Source of the DNA: CAZAQB01 sp964487155
Lineage (GTDB): Bacteria; Pseudomonadota; Gammaproteobacteria; Nitrococcales; Nitrococcaceae
DNA length: 14,921 nt
Assembly: GCA_964487155.1 (NCBI GenBank)
Contig: CAZAQB010000081.1
Coordinates: 1-14,921, forward strand
Direction of reading: 5' to 3'
The notes below the pieces were generated by a model. That model did not search any database, was not told the DNA's origin, and saw nothing but the letters and a program-made list of their open reading frames with translations. A program made the position numbers and the translations under genes. Position 1 is the first letter of the stretch. Each line of letters opens with the position of its first letter. Of the stretch, positions 6,711 to 13,683 are shown in pieces.

Positions 6711-6792
6711 GCCTGGCCGGAGGCTGCCCACTGGGCCCGGGGGCGACTGGACCGTGTTCGCCCGCGCCGCGCCGTGCTGACGCAACAGGCGC

Positions 6793-9216
6793 TCAGGCGG
6801 TCTCGGTCAGCAGCCGATCCACCAGCTGCTCCACAGCCGCCGGCTCCCCGGCATCCACCTGCCAGACCGCGCAGCCGGCAAGCCAGTCGGCCAACCACTC
6901 GACGCTCTCCTCCGCCAGAGGTTGGCCACCCACTCCGAGACAGCCCGGCAACAGCCCCGCCAGTGCCTCATGCAGTCCCAGCCGCAGCGGGCCGGGCTGC
7001 CTCTCCGGTCCCAGGGGCGCCGGCAGCACCACCGCGGCGACGCGGTAACTGCGGCCCAGGCAGGCCCCATGGGCGGCAAGCAGCGGCCCGGAATGCTGCG
7101 CCGACCAGCTATGCAGCGGCGCCTCCCGCTCGCCCAACCAACGCGGGCCGAGGGCGTCCCGGAGCTGGTCGGCCCGCTCCGCCAGCAGCCTCGCGGGCAG
7201 CCCGAGAGACAGCCCCGAGTCCCGTGCGCCGCGCCGCAGCACCAGCCCGCCGGCAATCCCCCTTTCCGATCGCGCCGCCATGGGGAGCGCGGCGGCGGTG
7301 GTGCCCGGCGCGAACCAGACAGCCTCGCCGGCGCCGGCCAGCGGCACCAGGGTACCGTCCAGGGCAATGTCCTCCGGCCGGCGCGCGGCGCCCGCCAGCA
7401 ATACCCGGCAGATCGCCGGCACCACCCCGGCCAGGGTGAGCGCCTCGGCCTCCAGGCGTCCATCCAGGGCCAGAGCATAGCCGGTATGGGACTGCAATAC
7501 CTCCAGGCAATGGGCGGCCGACGGCCCGGCGTTCGCGAGCAACGGATCCAGGGGTGTCAGCAGACGCCGCACCACGGGTTTCGCGCCAGGCAGCAACCGG
7601 TATCGGACGCCCAGCACCTCCAGGTCCATGGGCTCCGGCGCGGTCTCCGAGGGATCCGGCCCGCCGACCGGACGGATCGGCGGGTTCGCGGCTGGCGCCT
7701 CCAGTCCCTGCTGGCGCAGCAGCCCGCCGGCCGCCCAGTCGGCCAGTACATCCCAGACCTGCTGGCGCACCTCCCAGGGCACCGCATCGGCAGCGGTGGA
7801 CTCCGCAATGCCTTCTGCCAGGCTGTCCGGATCGGCGCCTCCGGCCGCCTGCAGCCAGATCCACGAAGCCATCGGGTTGGGGGTGTACAGCGTCCCCGTC
7901 TCCGCCGAGTACAAAGACAGGCGGTCCTCCGCAATCAGCTCGGAGGTTCGCCAGGGGCGCAGCTTCGGGCGGGCCGGCGGCACATCGGCGCAGGCATCGG
8001 CCAGCACCATGTCCGCCAGCCGCGGCAGCGGGAAGAAGGGCAGGAAGGACTCCACGTCGGCGCGGGGAAACACCCGGATGAAGTCGCCGGCGTGAGCAAG
8101 CTCGCGGTCGGCGTCCGCTAGGATACGCTGCACGGGGTCCGCCGGGGCGGCCGGCGGCGACGGGTCGTTGATGCCGAGCAGGGCCACGGCGTCCGCCACC
8201 AGCTGGCGCTTGATTCGCTCTTCATCGGCACCGCCATCCTGCGGCGCGGCGCACACCTCCAGGGACGGACTCAGATTGCACTCCAGGATCCAGGGGTTGA
8301 GTTCGGCGTCCACCAGGCAATCCAGGCCCAGCAACTCATAGCAGCCCGAGGTATCCGCCTGCACCCGGCCAATGCGGGCCCGCATGTGCTCGCGGGCCGC
8401 AATCAGGGTGAGGGCCACCATCTCCTCCAGCCGCCGGAACAGCGCCTCGTCATCATGGCCCTGCTCCCTCAGCCATTCGCGGTAGCGCCCCAGGGTCCGG
8501 AACACCACGGGCGCCTCGGCAGCCTGGTTGCGGGCGTTGACGTCGGGATTGGTGAGATAGGCGAAGGGGTTGGTGAGTTCGTCGGGATCGTAGGGCTCGG
8601 AGGCCAGCTTCGCGGAACCCTCCCGGTAGAGGTAGACCCGCAGTGGTTCCACGGAACTCACCAGAACATAAAGCCTGAGCACGTATTTGCGGCCGAACAT
8701 CAGATGCGGGTTGTGCAGATACTCCTGCACCATCCAGCGCTCGCCCAGGGGCGCGGTGGACACATCCCGCAGCAGGCGAATGTCCTTGCCCCGGGCTGCG
8801 TTGCTGGGCTTCAGGATCCAGCGCTGCCCCGGGGCAGCCAGGGCATCGCGCTGCAACAGGTGGTAGTCCGCCGGCATCACATAGGAGCGGGGGAAGAAAT
8901 TCATGCGCCCGGCCCACCGCTCACCGGCGTGGCCCTGCTCCAGCAGCCGACGGCGCACCGCATCCAGGGTGCGATAGAGGCGGCTCTTGATGGTCAGCGC
9001 GTTGTTGCCGGGGATGTGGTTTATGGTCTTGCCGGGCGCGAGGCGCTCGAACACCTCCGGATCGGGCATGCCCGTGTACCAGCAACTGTCCCAGCGCTCC
9101 GCGTCCCCTTCCTCCCACAGCCCCGGCTCCAGGGCCTCGAGAAAAAACTGATCCTGCTCCGGGTCGCGGTTCCCACCTGCCCAGAAACGCCGGCGGCTGG
9201 AAGGTTTTACAGTCAT
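6793..9216 (-). CDS. TTL/TTLL-like ATP-grasp ligase fused to PqqD-like (RRE-like) and degenerate HprK-like domains
   Basis: An 807-aa cytoplasmic protein with no signal or membrane segment. Residues ~58-350 match tubulin-tyrosine-ligase-like enzymes: INHIPGNNALTIKSRLYRTL, FFPRSYVMPADY, RWILKPSNAARGKDIRL (K136, K144), WMVQEYLHNPHLMFGRKYVL, LRVYLYREG, YLTNPDVNARN, and the metal-binding LGLDCLVD...WILECNLSPSL (D299, E312, N314). This family links amino acids to protein C-termini or Glu side chains using ATP. Residues ~418-505 look like PqqD (TLYTPNPMASWIWLQAAGG, then a DVLADWAAGGLL helix); PqqD-type domains bind leader peptides in RiPP pathways. Residues ~530-807 may be HprK-related, but the P-loop position reads PLAGAGEAV, lacking GK[ST]. 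The ATG at 9216 is chosen because AGGGG lies 7 nt upstream; a TTG two codons earlier is too close. It lies between two EG-repeat genes, its likely substrates (inference). Confidence 0.85.
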   Translation of the reverse strand: MTVKPSSRRRFWAGGNRDPEQDQFFLEALEPGLWEEGDAERWDSCWYTGMPDPEVFERLAPGKTINHIPGNNALTIKSRLYRTLDAVRRRLLEQGHAGERWAGRMNFFPRSYVMPADYHLLQRDALAAPGQRWILKPSNAARGKDIRLLRDVSTAPLGERWMVQEYLHNPHLMFGRKYVLRLYVLVSSVEPLRVYLYREGSAKLASEPYDPDELTNPFAYLTNPDVNARNQAAEAPVVFRTLGRYREWLREQGHDDEALFRRLEEMVALTLIAAREHMRARIGRVQADTSGCYELLGLDCLVDAELNPWILECNLSPSLEVCAAPQDGGADEERIKRQLVADAVALLGINDPSPPAAPADPVQRILADADRELAHAGDFIRVFPRADVESFLPFFPLPRLADMVLADACADVPPARPKLRPWRTSELIAEDRLSLYSAETGTLYTPNPMASWIWLQAAGGADPDSLAEGIAESTAADAVPWEVRQQVWDVLADWAAGGLLRQQGLEAPAANPPIRPVGGPDPSETAPEPMDLEVLGVRYRLLPGAKPVVRRLLTPLDPLLANAGPSAAHCLEVLQSHTGYALALDGRLEAEALTLAGVVPAICRVLLAGAARRPEDIALDGTLVPLAGAGEAVWFAPGTTAAALPMAARSERGIAGGLVLRRGARDSGLSLGLPARLLAERADQLRDALGPRWLGEREAPLHSWSAQHSGPLLAAHGACLGRSYRVAAVVLPAPLGPERQPGPLRLGLHEALAGLLPGCLGVGGQPLAEESVEWLADWLAGCAVWQVDAGEPAAVEQLVDRLLTETA

Positions 9217-9440
9217 GAACAATCCCCTGAGCGGAAACCGTGTCTGGATCAGTGTCTTGGGAGCCGGCCCTCGGGCCGGTGCGGCGATGTTAGCACCGGG
9301 CCCGGGGCCTTGATGGTACGTAGTTGCCCAGTCATGGCATTTTCACGGGAATCTGTAACACTTCCAGGGTCGGAGGGCCACGCCCACTACGGCGTGCGGC
9401 CGCAGGTTACACACGTCACCAGCCTTACGGGAGAGCGAAG
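9217..9440. promoter_or_regulatory. Divergent control region between TTL-like gene and small EG-repeat gene
   Basis: The 224-bp gap must hold both promoters. Visible features are a CCGGCCC/GGGCCGG hairpin near 9262-9281, the inverted words TGTAAC (9354-9359) and GTTACA (9406-9411), and between them a GGCC..ACGCC/GGCGT..GGCC hairpin (about 9376-9402). The plus-strand gene has a GGGAGA-type ribosome site near 9429-9434. I see no confident -35/-10 pair on either strand; the inverted words could be an operator or an mRNA stem. Confidence 0.35.
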
Positions 9441-9755
9441 ATGTCTGAGCATGACCGCAAGCGCCAGGAGTTGCTGCGCAAAGTATCCAAGGGCCTGCTG
9501 GGTTCCACCGTCCCGTTGCTGATGGTGGCGGCCAGCGGCATGGCCGGGAACGCCCTGGCCAACGAGCCGGGCTTCCAGGCCCCATCCGCCATCCATGGCG
9601 AGTACCAGGCGGTAGCCGAAGGCAAGGCCGAGGGCGAAGCCGAGGGCTATGGAAAGGCCAAGGGCGAAGGCGAAGGTGAGGGCCATCGAAAGGCCAAGGG
9701 CGAAGGTGAAGGCGAGGGAGAAGGTGAAGGCGAGGGCGAAGGCCGCCGCAGCTGA
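9441..9755 (+). CDS. Small exported Glu-Gly repeat protein; likely target of the TTL-like enzyme
   Basis: A 104-aa protein with no enzymatic domain. Residues 1-40 are a signal-type N-terminus: charged DRKRQELLRK, hydrophobic VPLLMVAASGMAG, and a probable signal peptidase site after ALA (A40). A short linker follows, then residues 59-101 alternate G/A with E, K, Y or H, ending in seven EG pairs and RRS. The N-terminus resembles that of the EG-cytochrome in the RQEL[IL]RK[LV]S segment, hydrophobic stretch and cleavage site, although their C-terminal parts are unrelated. That is what one expects of a shared leader for one modifying enzyme. It is divergent from the TTL-like gene. The mature chain would be about 64 residues and mostly repeat, so it may be a purpose-built substrate; metal binding or an envelope role is speculation. 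Confidence 0.75.
   Translation: MSEHDRKRQELLRKVSKGLLGSTVPLLMVAASGMAGNALANEPGFQAPSAIHGEYQAVAEGKAEGEAEGYGKAKGEGEGEGHRKAKGEGEGEGEGEGEGEGRRS
9648..9719 (+). repeat. Two 36-bp tandem units in the small EG gene
   Basis: Units 9648-9683 and 9684-9719 match at 31 of 36 positions, coding YGKAKGEGEGEG and HRKAKGEGEGEG. Each starts with an aromatic or His residue, then basic residues, then EG pairs. The differences are at the first two codons and at third positions, suggesting an older in-frame duplication. The EG-coding tract as a whole spans 9615-9743. Confidence 0.8.
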
Positions 9756-10059
9756 ATCCTTCCCAGCGGCCGGCGCGGGATGGGCGGATCGTCGCTACCG
9801 CTAGCAGCCTGACCCGATAGTGCGGCCGATCAGGTTGGCCGCCGGTTGGCGATGCCGTGGGCTGGCGAGTTCATCGGGGGAGCGGGGGTTGCGCGGTTGC
9901 CGTCGTTAAGCGCCGGGCCGCCTTCCTGCATCTCTTGCGCGTCCGCCGAGAGGGGTGGAAGTCGTTGCCTCGAAGTCGGCGTCAGCGCGCTGCGAGGCTT
10001 GAAGTGCCAATCGTCGTTGCCCCTGCCCGCTCTGAGGTACCCAAGGGTGCGGTAAGAAA
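9756..10059. other. Intergenic region, small EG gene to YeeE-like gene
   Basis: About 300 bp with no gene I can support. A short GCCTGA/TCAGGT pairing near 9807-9836 is too weak to call a terminator. Open frames through 9846-10063 lack ribosome sites and recognisable motifs. The 3' end carries an AAGGG near 10043 that could serve the next gene. Confidence 0.5.
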
Positions 10060-11250
10060 TTGAACAGCGCTTGCCGAGGCCTCCGGCGGTATCCCGATCT
10101 ACGAGTCGTCTCCACCGCGCTAGTTCTTCTTACGCTGGGCTCGGCGCTGGCCGGCGATGCCGCTGGCTGGCGCATGGGGGCGTTGTTCGTGGTGGGCGGG
10201 GCCCTCGGGCTCGTGCTCTATCACGCGGCGTTCGGCTTCACCGGCGCCTGGAGGGATTTTCTGACCGAGCGCCGCGGCGCTGGCCTGCGTGCGCAGTTGC
10301 TTATGCTGGCACTGGCCAGCGCGGCTTTTCTGCCCCTGCTCTCCCAGGGGGCAATCCTTGGCCAGCCCCTTTACGCCTCGGTGGCGCCCCTGGGCGTATC
10401 GGTAGTGGTCGGGGCGTTCCTGTTCGGGGCCGGCATGCAGCTGGGCGGCGCGTGCGCCTCCGGCACCCTGTTCGCGCTGGGTGGCGGCAGTACGCGCATG
10501 TTGATCGCTCTGGCGTTCTTCCTGGTTGGATCGCTGCTGGGCTCCCTGCACCTGCCCTGGTGGCTGCAGCTCCCGTCCCTGGGCCGGGTATCCCTGCTCC
10601 AGGAACTGGGGCTCGCGGGCGCCCTGGCCGCCCAGTGGGGCGTGCTGGGTCTGCTGGCGTTGATCAGCCTCCTGATGGAGCGCTCCGCCGGGCAAGGTGC
10701 GACCGGGCCTGCAGCGCCGGCAGGTATCCACGCGCTCTGGCAGGGCCCCTGGCCGCTGATGGCCGGCGCCGCCGCGCTGGCAGGGCTGAACGTCCTGACC
10801 CTGCTGCTGTCCGGCCAGGGCTGGGGCGTGAGTTTCGGGTACACCCTGTGGGCCGCCAAGCTCGCCACGGCGGCGGGAATCGACGTGGCCTCCTGGACCT
10901 ACTGGTCATGGGCCTATCCGGCCTCCGCCCTGCAGGGCAGCATTTTCGCCGAGACGACGTCCGTCATGAACCTCGGCCTGCTGTTGGGAGCTTTCCTGGC
11001 CGCCGGCCTGGCGGGACGCTTCGGGCCCCTCGGGCCAGTAGCCGGGCGCGCGGCGCTCGGCGCCGCGGCCGGCGGCCTGCTGATGGGATACGGTGCCCGG
11101 CTGGCTTTCGGCTGCAACATCGGTGCCCTGTTTACCGGAATTGCCTCCGGCAGCCTGCATGGCTGGCTGTGGCTGGTGGCTGCCGTAGCCGGCAACCTGC
11201 TGGGTCTGAGACTGCGGGCGCTGGTCGCCGGGGAGGCCCGGGCACGCTGA
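10060..11250 (+). CDS. YeeE/YedE-family sulfur-compound transporter (membrane)
   Basis: A 396-aa, very hydrophobic protein with about nine to ten predicted membrane segments. It carries the paired signatures of the YeeE/YedE (TsuA) family: GMQLGGACASGTLFALGGGS with C132, and near the C-terminus GARLAFGCNIGALFTGIASGSLHGW with C352. The characterised member takes up thiosulfate by relaying it across conserved cysteines; other members are linked to sulfur or selenium handling, so the exact substrate is open. The start is a TTG at 10060; no ATG precedes the first membrane segment and the ribosome site is weak, so the start is uncertain. It is convergent with the YHS-domain gene, 18 bp apart. Confidence 0.88.
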   Translation: MNSACRGLRRYPDLRVVSTALVLLTLGSALAGDAAGWRMGALFVVGGALGLVLYHAAFGFTGAWRDFLTERRGAGLRAQLLMLALASAAFLPLLSQGAILGQPLYASVAPLGVSVVVGAFLFGAGMQLGGACASGTLFALGGGSTRMLIALAFFLVGSLLGSLHLPWWLQLPSLGRVSLLQELGLAGALAAQWGVLGLLALISLLMERSAGQGATGPAAPAGIHALWQGPWPLMAGAAALAGLNVLTLLLSGQGWGVSFGYTLWAAKLATAAGIDVASWTYWSWAYPASALQGSIFAETTSVMNLGLLLGAFLAAGLAGRFGPLGPVAGRAALGAAAGGLLMGYGARLAFGCNIGALFTGIASGSLHGWLWLVAAVAGNLLGLRLRALVAGEARAR

Positions 11251-11268
11251 GGGGCGAGGCGCCGCCTT

Positions 11269-11745
11269 TCAGTCCTGCCCGGCGATACGCGGCCAGCGCC
11301 GGTCGGCCTCCCGGATGAAGCCGGCGATGTCCTTTTCCCAGCGACGCTGGATGCCCTGGTCGAAGTTCAGGTACAACTTGCCGTCGACAATGCGCCAGGC
11401 GTCCGGGCGCGTGGAGTAGAGTTCACCCCGTGCGGCCACCGCCCAGGCGCAGAAGCCACCGTACTGGGGCGCATAGGCGACCGGATCCTCCAGGAAACGC
11501 CGGCGGTTGTCCGCCGAGGCGAAGCGCCACAGGGCGCCGTTCCACTTTGCCTGGTAGACGGCCCGGCCCTGCACCGGCCGCCCCTCGGTGAAGTAGGCCA
11601 CCGGGTCGTAGCCACGGATAGCGATCCCGTCGCTGGTGAAGACGGGCTGTTCGCCTGCCGCCTCGGCCAGCGCAGCGCCGAACAGCGCCGCCATCAGAAC
11701 GACCAGTACGCGGCCGGCCCGGCGCAAACCGCCAACCTGGGTCAT
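11269..11745 (-). CDS. Exported YHS-domain protein
   Basis: A 158-aa protein with a signal peptide (basic RRAGR, hydrophobic VLVVLMAALFGAALA, likely cleavage after AEA near residue 29). It is followed by a YHS domain: IRGYDPVAYFTEGRPVQG, YQAKWNGALWRFASADNRRRFLEDPVAYAPQYGGFCAWAVA. YHS domains are small and often metal-associated; periplasmic stand-alone versions are common but lack an assigned reaction. After the domain come YSTRPDAWRIVDGKLYLNFD and a C-terminal WEKDIAGFI helix, typical of this subfamily. The ATG at 11745 has an excellent AGGGGAGGT ribosome site 6 nt upstream, so the longer in-frame extension is rejected. It is convergent with the YeeE-like gene and divergent from ettA. Confidence 0.88.
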   Translation of the reverse strand: MTQVGGLRRAGRVLVVLMAALFGAALAEAAGEQPVFTSDGIAIRGYDPVAYFTEGRPVQGRAVYQAKWNGALWRFASADNRRRFLEDPVAYAPQYGGFCAWAVAARGELYSTRPDAWRIVDGKLYLNFDQGIQRRWEKDIAGFIREADRRWPRIAGQD

Positions 11746-12013
11746 GGTTCTACCTCCCCTGGGTGAAACTGAGGCGCGCGGGACAGCAGCCAAGCGACCG
11801 CTGCACGAGGCGCAGCGCCGGTCACCTGCGCTTTCGCTGCCCGGGATGCGCGCCGGATGACCGTCCCGTGCCGGTGGTGCCTGTGAGACCCCGCCCCCAC
11901 CGTCGGGTTCCTCGCGCTCCGGGGCGTTGTCCGCCACCAGTCCTTCCGCGGCCATGGCTAAGGCCGTACACTCCCAGCCCATTCCCGCAGATCTCCCCGC
12001 CACGCGAGAGCCT
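11746..12013. other. Divergent intergenic region (YHS gene / ettA)
   Basis: 268 bp that must contain promoters for both genes. A TACACT at 11966-11971 is a possible -10 box for ettA, but the matching -35 is poor. A GCGAGAG ribosome-type site lies just before the ettA ATG. No repeats or RNA genes were recognised. Confidence 0.4.
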
Positions 12014-13681
12014 ATGTCCCAGTACGTCTTCACCATGAACCGGGTCGGCAAGGTCGTGCCGCCCAAGCATTTCATCCTGCAGGACATCTCCCTGTCGTTC
12101 TTCCCCGGCGCCAAGATCGGCGTGCTGGGCCTGAACGGCTCGGGCAAGTCCACCCTGCTGCGCATCATGGCGGGGGTGGATACCGACTACGAGGGCGAGG
12201 CCCGGCCCCAGGCCGGCATCCGTATCGGCTACCTGCCCCAGGAACCCCAGCTCGACCCCGCCAAGGACGTGCGCGGCAACGTCCAGGAAGGCGTCGGCGA
12301 GACCCAGGCCCTGCTGGATCGCTTCAACCAGATCGCCGCCCTGTTCGCCGAGCCCGACGCCGACTTCGAGGCCCTGATGGCCGAGCAGGCGGACCTGCAG
12401 GACAAGATCGACGCCGCCGGCGCCTGGGACCTGGAGCGCAAGCTGGAGCAGGCCGCCGACGCCCTGCGCCTGCCGCCCTGGGAGGCCGACGTGAGCACAC
12501 TCTCAGGCGGCGAGCGCCGCCGGGTGGCGCTGTGCCGGCTGGTGCTCTCCCAGCCCGACATGCTGCTGCTGGATGAGCCCACCAACCACCTGGACGCCGA
12601 GTCGGTGGCCTGGCTGGAGCATTTCCTGGCCGACTACCCGGGCACCGTGGTGGCGGTCACCCATGACCGCTACTTCCTGGACAACGTCGCCGGCTGGATC
12701 CTGGAGCTGGACCGGGGCCGGGGCATCCCCTGGCAGGGCAACTATTCCTCCTGGCTGGAGCAGAAGGACAAGCGCCTGCAGCAGGAGGCCCGCGAGGAGG
12801 CCGCCCACCGGCGCACCATCCAGCACGAGCTGGAGTGGGTGCGCTCCAACCCCAAGGGCCGCCAGGCCAAGAGCAAGGCGCGGCTGCGCCAGTTCGACGA
12901 GCTGCAGTCCCGGGAATTCCAGAAGCGTAACGAGACCAACGAGATCTACATCCCGCCGGGCCAGCGCCTGGGGGACCGGGTGATCGAGCTGAACGGCGTG
13001 CGCAAGGCCTACGCCGACAAGCTACTGTTCGACGGCCTCAGCTTCGCCGTGCCCCCCGGCGGCATGGTGGGCATCATCGGCCCCAACGGCGCCGGCAAGT
13101 CCACCCTGTTCCGCATGATCGTCGGTCAGGAGCAGCCGGACGGCGGCCACATCGAGCTGGGCGACACCGTGGATCTCGCCTACGTGGACCAGAGCCGGGA
13201 CCACCTGGACGACGGCAAGAGCGTCTGGGAGGAGATCTCCAACGGCCAGGACATCCTCCAGGTGGGCAAGTACGAGGTGCCCTCCCGGGCCTATGTGGGC
13301 CGCTTCAATTTCAAGGGCTCGGATCAGCAAAAGCGCATCGGCGATCTCTCCGGAGGCGAGCGCAACCGGGTGCATCTGGCCAAGCTGCTGCAGAAGGGCG
13401 GCAACACCCTGCTGTTGGACGAGCCCACCAACGACCTGGATGTGGAGACCCTGCGGGCCCTGGAAGAGGCGCTGCTGGCCTTCCCCGGCTGCGCCCTGGT
13501 GATCTCCCATGACCGCTGGTTCCTGGACCGGATCGCCACCCACATCCTGGCCTTCCAGGGGGACAGCCAGTTGGAATGGTTCGAGGGCAACTACACCGAG
13601 TACGAGGCCGACCGCAAGCGCCGCCTGGGCACCGAGGCGGCCCAGCCGCACCGGGTGAAGTACCGCCGGCTGGCAGACTAG
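12014..13681 (+). CDS. ettA: Energy-dependent translational throttle protein EttA (ABC-F)
   Basis: EttA is a soluble ABC-F ATPase that binds the ribosomal E site and gates the first elongation step according to ATP/ADP. The 555-aa length equals that of E. coli EttA. Both ATPase domains are intact: Walker A GLNGSGKST (39-47) and GPNGAGKST (356-364); signatures LSGGERRRVALCRL and LSGGERNRVHLAKL; Walker B LLLDEPTNHLD (E188) and LLLDEPTNDLD. The arm and P-site-facing linker lie between, with the basic NPKGRQAKSKARLRQFDEL at about 279-297. The ATG at 12014 gives the family N-terminus MSQYVFTMNRVGKVVPPK; the 29-residue in-frame extension upstream is rejected. purU begins 2 nt after its stop. Confidence 0.97.
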   Translation: MSQYVFTMNRVGKVVPPKHFILQDISLSFFPGAKIGVLGLNGSGKSTLLRIMAGVDTDYEGEARPQAGIRIGYLPQEPQLDPAKDVRGNVQEGVGETQALLDRFNQIAALFAEPDADFEALMAEQADLQDKIDAAGAWDLERKLEQAADALRLPPWEADVSTLSGGERRRVALCRLVLSQPDMLLLDEPTNHLDAESVAWLEHFLADYPGTVVAVTHDRYFLDNVAGWILELDRGRGIPWQGNYSSWLEQKDKRLQQEAREEAAHRRTIQHELEWVRSNPKGRQAKSKARLRQFDELQSREFQKRNETNEIYIPPGQRLGDRVIELNGVRKAYADKLLFDGLSFAVPPGGMVGIIGPNGAGKSTLFRMIVGQEQPDGGHIELGDTVDLAYVDQSRDHLDDGKSVWEEISNGQDILQVGKYEVPSRAYVGRFNFKGSDQQKRIGDLSGGERNRVHLAKLLQKGGNTLLLDEPTNDLDVETLRALEEALLAFPGCALVISHDRWFLDRIATHILAFQGDSQLEWFEGNYTEYEADRKRRLGTEAAQPHRVKYRRLAD

Positions 13682-13683
13682 CA

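Noticed and set aside
6922..8121. Long plus-strand open frame of ~400 codons opposite the TTL-like gene
   Set aside because: No ribosome site, no recognisable domain and a Gln/Arg/Gly-rich translation typical of a GC-rich shadow; the minus strand carries clear TTLL motifs.
9846..10063. Small open frames in the gap before the YeeE-like gene
   Set aside because: No ribosome site or family signal; likely chance in GC-rich DNA.
11269..12168. Longer 299-residue version of the YHS protein
   Set aside because: The internal ATG at 11745 has an ideal ribosome site and opens a clean signal peptide; the extension overlaps the divergent ettA promoter and start.
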